DNA of 64,000 nucleotides, from contig MNCI01003467.1 of NCBI GenBank assembly GCA_015680685.1, positions 403,097 through 467,096 of the forward strand. Reading direction: 5' to 3'. Shown in pieces: positions 59,350 through 64,000 of this stretch. Source of the DNA: Gnetum montanum (taxonomy: Eukaryota > Streptophyta > Gnetopsida > Gnetales > Gnetaceae). A program made the position numbers and the translations under genes. Within the stretch, counting starts at the first letter, position 1; each line of letters opens with the position of its first letter. A model generated the notes under the pieces. The model searched no databases and had not been told where the DNA came from. It saw nothing but the letters and a program-made list of their open reading frames with translations.

Positions 59350-60250
59350 TCTAAAAGATTATAGAAGGTTCCACAATTTTTGAGAAATTCTTAACAAACC
59401 TTCTATAGCATCTGGCATGACCTAAGAAGGATCTAAGTATTCTTAAATTGATTGGGACTATAAGTGTATAAATTACTTTAACTTTTTCTGCATCCATTTT
59501 AATTCCTTCTTTAGAAATTGCATGTCCTAAAACTACATTGTTGGTTACCATTAAATGAATTTTTTTCCAACTTAATTTTAAAGTTTTCTCTATACATCTA
59601 TCCAAGACATATTCTAATCGAACTAACATTTGTTCATAAGTATCTCCATACAACAAAAAACCATCTATAAATATTTCTACATATTCATCCAATATATCAT
59701 ATAAAATAGATACCACTGCTCTTTGGAATGTAGCAGGTGCATTACAAAGACCAAAAGGAATTCTTCTATGGGCAAAGGTAACATATGGGCAAGTAAAATT
59801 TTTTTATGCTAATCTTTTGAAGCAATAGCTACTTGATTGTAACCACTAAACCCATATAAAAAGAAATAGTATTCATGCCCTTTAACCTTTCTAAAATCTG
59901 GTTTGTATAAGGTAGAGGAAAATGATCCTTTTTAATACTTTGTTTAAGTTTCCTATAATCCACACAAACTTGCCATTTACCTTTCTTTTTAGGTACCATT
60001 ATGATAGAACTCACCCATTCACTATCAGCTATTGGGTAAATAATTCCCTCTTTCCAAAGTTTAAAAAGTGTATCCTTAACGATTTTCTGTAGGGTGGGAT
60101 TGATTTGCCTAGGAGGAATTCTAACAAGTTTAACATTGTCTTCTAAGTATTTTTTATGTTGACATATGTTAGGTGAGATTCCATAGTGGAGATCCTCATA
60201 ACTTCATGCAAATGCCTGGGATTTCCTCCTTGATTTTTAATTAATTTATC
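59350..60250 (-). pseudogene. pol: Reverse transcriptase of the third gypsy element
   Basis: From about 60170 KLVRIPPRQINPTLQKIVKD leads into 59829-60014, SSIIMVPKKKGKWQVCVDYR and KKDHFPLPYTNQILERLKG. A frameshift follows before 59351-59716, which carries VEIFIDGFLLYGDTYEQML (catalytic M-D-D replaced by I-D-G) and FLGHARCYRRFVKNFSKI. This is Athila-like in wording. Three reading frames are used in total, so the gene is dead. Confidence 0.8.
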
Positions 60251-60485
60251 TTCTTGATCAATAGACAATTAAGAGTTTATTATTAATGGTTTATTTTCAT
60301 CAAGAAAAATGTACTTAAGGGTAATACGGAGTTCTCCAAGTTATGGAGAGTTGTTGTTTGATGGTTCAATATTACCCCCAATAATTCCTAATCCTAAGTT
60401 CAAAATTTAATCCAAGAGATTCTATTGTTCTGTAGTGGAAGAATCTAAGGGTCCCTCATCAAAATTATTAAGTGCTAAACTTTTC

Positions 60486-61060
60486 CTATCTTTGGCCATG
60501 GCAGCAGTTGATATTGAATAAAGCATTCTCTTCAATGAACGTCGTTAAGCTTTTCGTTAAGTGATCCAATTGATCATTAACCAGGTTTCTAAATGGTCTA
60601 AAATTATTTTTAGGAATTGGCATTGGTTTTTGGTAGAATATTCTTGGTTGAAATGAAGAAGAAGCTTGGTTTCTAATTTTTTGAAAAGTTCTTACCAATT
60701 CTCAAATCTCTTCATCACAATATAATAAGGCTAGACAAGCTATGATGTCATTCTAATCATCCCCACATAGATTATAGACTTCCTCCTAAGCAAAATGAGA
60801 TTGTTTCTTAATTAATTTCATTAATTCATCAACCTTCTTATTTAATTGCTCAATTTGATTAGTTACACCTTGCATGACATCAAGTTTTGGCCAATGTTTA
60901 CTTTTATCTACTAAAGAGTCAATAATTCTCCAACCTTCTTCTAGTGGAACATTTAAAATGTTTCCCCTATAATCAAAGTCTATATTTTGTCTACAATATG
61001 GTAACAAACCTTTTATAAATATTTGAACTAATTAATGGGCTGAAAATCCATGATTAGGAT
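60486..61060 (-). pseudogene. gag: gag fragment of the third gypsy element
   Basis: The open stretch 60786-61007 (LPYCRQNIDFDYRGNILNVP, then EEGWRIIDSLVDKSKHW) matches the middle of Athila-type gag, where a Y-G-L motif is followed by A-G-G-x-L and E-E-A. Then IEQLNKKVDELMKLIKKQSH forms a short helix. 60486-60698 continues in the same frame towards protease, which is not recognisable. Confidence 0.65.
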
Positions 61061-61079
61061 TTTTAAGACATAGTCCCGT

Positions 61080-62580
61080 AAAAGGGATTGAGCTTCGAGA
61101 GGTTGTGAGAGGTATATGATATGAAGGAGATCCAAGCATAAATGAAGAAGTACCTAAGGTTAGAATAGCAATTGGACTTCATATAGAAACTGTACCGTCC
61201 TAAATCGTCGGTGTAAGGCTGGAAGGAAAACAAACATCGAGAGATCATTGGGCAGCCACAGCTGACCCTGCCTTCACCCGAGGGCAAGCTGGAAAAGGGA
61301 ACAAAGGTAGAGTGCCTTGGATGGTTTGCACGCAAATCAACCAAGGACTTCCCCAAGCGTAAGCTACAGCTAGCGCTGGGGTTATCATAAACAGGATGTA
61401 AACGGAATGTAGACAACGATACGAAATGTAAATAAAGCATACTGAATTATGAATAAAGCATAAACAAAGTTATATTTGTAAAGCATAAACAGAACTTAAA
61501 CAATGTAAATGGGAGGCAATAATGAAACTACATTATATTATTTTAAAAAAAATGTGCACCGGTCAAAGCGTAGTTGTACAAGTGTGAATGGCAAGTCAAA
61601 CGCCTAGCCCCGGAAAGATATGACACAATGATGCGACGATGAAATGGGATGAACGTGAGAAGAACTTGGAAGCCAAAAATCGGATGTGCTAAGCTCCCAA
61701 GGATTGCAAGTTCTATCCTCCTTTAGAATTTCCAATCTCTCCATTCTTTGCCTCTTCCTCTCCCTTCTCTCTTGCTGCTTTTGCTTTGCTTCTCTTTGCC
61801 TCCCCCCAGTTTGTGTGAAATGATAGGGTATTTATAGGGTTGGGCTAGGGTTTGGCTAGGGTTTTCTTTGACCAGGTTCAATGTATTTTACAATTTTTGG
61901 GTCATTCAGGCCCATGAAAAAAAATACAAATTAGAAATACAAGCCCTCAAGTGATAAAAAAAATTTAAAAAGATTAGCTCCAACTCTGGCCCGCTTGGAA
62001 AAATTATATTTCTTTTTTTTCTTTTTGATAAATATTTGGCCTAATTTTGCATGGGCTTTCATATCCCTTTGCCATTTTATAGATTTCTTGAAAAAGAAAA
62101 TCAAGAAGGATTAACACCGCCTTGCTTGTTTAGCATCCAGCGTGACTTGCAGTGTGACCTGTAGTGTGACCTCCAAAACTTGTAATTTTGGGCTGAAATC
62201 TGGAATTTCTGAAAGCTGGGACCCATAGTTATCAATAGTGGACCTTGAGGATGACTTACACCCTTAAAATCAAGTTATTTTGGCTTAGTTTTGGGGCTCT
62301 AAAAATTGGTGACGCTGATCCTTACGCTGTGCAGCGTCTAAAAAAGTAACCAAAGTGTACTTAGCCAAAACCAGACATTTTGAACCTGAGACTTTTGATT
62401 TTGGATGCTGGAAGTTGGTGCATTCGCTTGTGGGCCCTAGGGGGACCTTGCCTATTGAATCATAGACCATTGGGGGCTGTTTTGGAGGCCTCCAAATTTG
62501 GTCACGTTGTACTCATGTTGGGCAACAGCATGACTTAGCTTGATTCTTGTCTAGAAGTGCTAGGCCAAAATTAGTGGTGT
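61080..62580 (-). mobile_element. LTR-like promoter region on the minus strand
   Basis: A minus-strand TATAAATA (61829-61836) is preceded by two AAACCCTAG telo-boxes (61845-61853, 61856-61864) and, further up, a 12-bp triple repeat at 62138-62173. Downstream of the TATA the sequence is purine-rich, then non-coding as in an R-U5 and leader. It lies where the 5' LTR of the third gypsy element should be, but no matching left LTR or primer-binding site was found. Confidence 0.4.
62138..62173. repeat. Three tandem 12-bp units CAGYGTGACYTG
   Basis: CAGCGTGACTTG, CAGTGTGACCTG and TAGTGTGACCTC follow each other without spacer, about 300 bases upstream of the minus-strand TATA box at 61829. Confidence 0.8.
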
Positions 62581-63760
62581 TTCATTGGCCCCTCTTTGTT
62601 GACGTCTGGAGGAATCCACCCGAGAGGCGTTGACAAAGAAGTTCAAAACACCATGAGCAATAAAGCATCAAACATTAACCATCGGCGCTTGGCTGGGTGT
62701 CATCGCACCATTTTCAAAAGTACATGGGATTGAGGGGATGCGGTTCAAGATGCAAGGGAATCAGTTGTAACCAGGGAAGCTAGGAGGTTAAGGGCTATGA
62801 TTACTGCTGGGATTTATGGGAGAGGAATACTCTCTTGTGCACAAGTTATGTCATTGGTCCTTGTCAACAGCCAGGTTTTAAGCAAACTCATAACCAAGAC
62901 ATAGGAGGTGCGTTCTTTGAAGAAATGAGACTCTTATAGAGTATTTGCAGGGCCCGTTGTAAACAGCCAAAGCCACACGATGATGTCTAACATGGTCTCT
63001 TTGAGACACGAGTGTAACTTTTTTTCAACACAACTGCCTTCTCACCTGGGGCTTGTATGAAAATGGCCAATAGTCTTTTGTTTATGATGTCAATGGGGTC
63101 TTGAAGATCTTTTCCGTGCATTTTGCTCTTTGACCCTTTTTTTTTCTTCTTTTCTGCTTTTTTTTTTGTTTTTCCTTTTTTTTTTTTTTGTGTTTAGTCT
63201 TTTTGAAAGAGCTTGCATTTTGTGCCGTGCTCGTGGTTGAGCACTTGCATTTTGCATCATGTACTGTGTATCATGTTTTGCGTCACAACTACTTAGAGAG
63301 TTACAGTGTGCAACAGTGTATCAAGAGTTTTGAGCTGAGCAAAATGTATCAGGGGGGTGTAATTGGATAGGCTAAGGGGAGCATGATGGGGAAATAGGGG
63401 ATGCATCAGGAGTCGGGAATGTACTTATGAATGGATTGATTAAACCAGTCACGTGCATCAGGAAAAATGTGATACCTTGTCGTCATGATGAAGTGCATCT
63501 ATGCACGAATGCCTCAGAAGTGTCATCCTACAAACAGAACTCCAAGAAGACAAGAAAACCACAAATGAAACAATCAGCTAAACACTTTAAACAAGGAGAT
63601 GGAGTCACCACGTGCAGATTTCAAAGCAAACAGAATCATGAACAGTATCAGTTTCATTAGGCCCCATGGGATGAATCATGCAACAAGTCTTTGTGGAACA
63701 GGAACAGCCAACTACAGCAATAGATCTTTTCAAATTTTTGCCTGGTCATCAATGATGTCG
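62581..63760. other. Unassigned DNA with T-rich tracts
   Basis: GC content is somewhat higher than to the left. Long T-runs lie at 63138-63190. No gene is supported; short frames here lack any family motif. Confidence 0.35.
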
Positions 63761-64000
63761 CTAGTTTATAGTCTTAGCGGACTGTTGTGGATTAGTTTCA
63801 TGTCAGACGGTGCCAGTTTAGCGTCGTGGCAAACGGTGCATTGCTAGTTTATAGTCATAGTAGACTATGAAGAGGCAAACTAGTTTATAGTCTTAGTGGA
63901 CTCTGGATGCTAGTTTCATGTCATGGCGGACGAATGTAGCAGTTTAGTGTCATACCGGACAGAACTCTGTGGTATCAGTTTTAAGTCATAATCCAGGACT
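63761..64000. repeat. Minisatellite with core AGTTTATAGTCTTAGCGGAC, running off the right edge
   Basis: The core or variants (AGTTTCATGTCAGACGG, AGTTTAGCGTCGTGGCAAAC, AGTTTATAGTCATAGTAGAC, AGTTTCATGTCATGGCGGAC, AGTTTAGTGTCATACCGGAC) recur about nine times at 28-40 base spacing. The array probably continues beyond the window. Confidence 0.8.

Noticed and set aside
61063-61440. Minus-strand frame of 125 codons next to the third gypsy gag
   Set aside because: It lies downstream of an LTR-like promoter in what looks like untranslated leader, and shows no domain pattern.

Overview
The window is nuclear DNA from a seed plant with a large, repeat-dominated genome. This rests on Ty1/copia and Ty3/gypsy LTR retrotransposons with plant-type primer-binding sites, a plant L1-type LINE remnant, plant-style GT...AG introns of about 80-105 bp, and AT-rich composition. 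I see no intact host gene and no bacterial, organellar or CRISPR feature. A gymnosperm or another large-genome lineage is plausible but cannot be proven from this sequence. Runs of N (9345-9353, 11217, 28904, 30312-30719, 32012) mark assembly gaps.

Layout: 1-1362 is the end of a minus-strand copia element (gag start, primer-binding site, LTR). 2190-5160 is a decayed plus-strand coiled-coil reading frame followed by an LTR-like sequence. About 5.2-8.8 kb is undecipherable apart from a tRNA-like SINE trace and a low-complexity block. 8780-28880 is one giant plus-strand Ty3/gypsy element of the Tat/Ogre type. It has LTR-like ends, gag, protease, RT, two RNase H domains and integrase, but a segment of about 10 kb separates protease from RT. 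That segment holds an antisense, eight-exon pseudogene (15731-20740), a satellite-like array of about 187-bp units (21160-24420) and a 29-bp minisatellite that recurs in every non-coding spacer of the element.

From 29980 to about 40 kb lies a younger minus-strand gypsy element (Athila/Tat-type primer-binding site for tRNA-Asp). Its gag-protease-RT-RNase H frame is continuous apart from scattered stops and its integrase retains the D, D and E positions. A LINE 3' end (41.4-42.5 kb), AT-rich DNA and a minus-strand copia element with a truncated left LTR and a complete right LTR (45073-49744) follow. Then come a plus-strand gypsy fragment (50.2-52.8 kb), a minus-strand orphan coiled-coil pseudogene (53959-55388), a third minus-strand gypsy element (57.7-61.06 kb), an LTR-like promoter region (61.1-62.6 kb) and a minisatellite running off the right end.

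The genes do not form a host pathway. The coding capacity is that of retrotransposons in various states of decay. The most unusual object is the antisense multi-exon pseudogene nested in the giant Tat element. All seven introns have GT...AG ends, and reading phase is kept across every junction except for one frameshift inside exon 7. In exons 1-6 most of its in-frame stops are TAG, as expected from C-to-T decay at methylated CAG.
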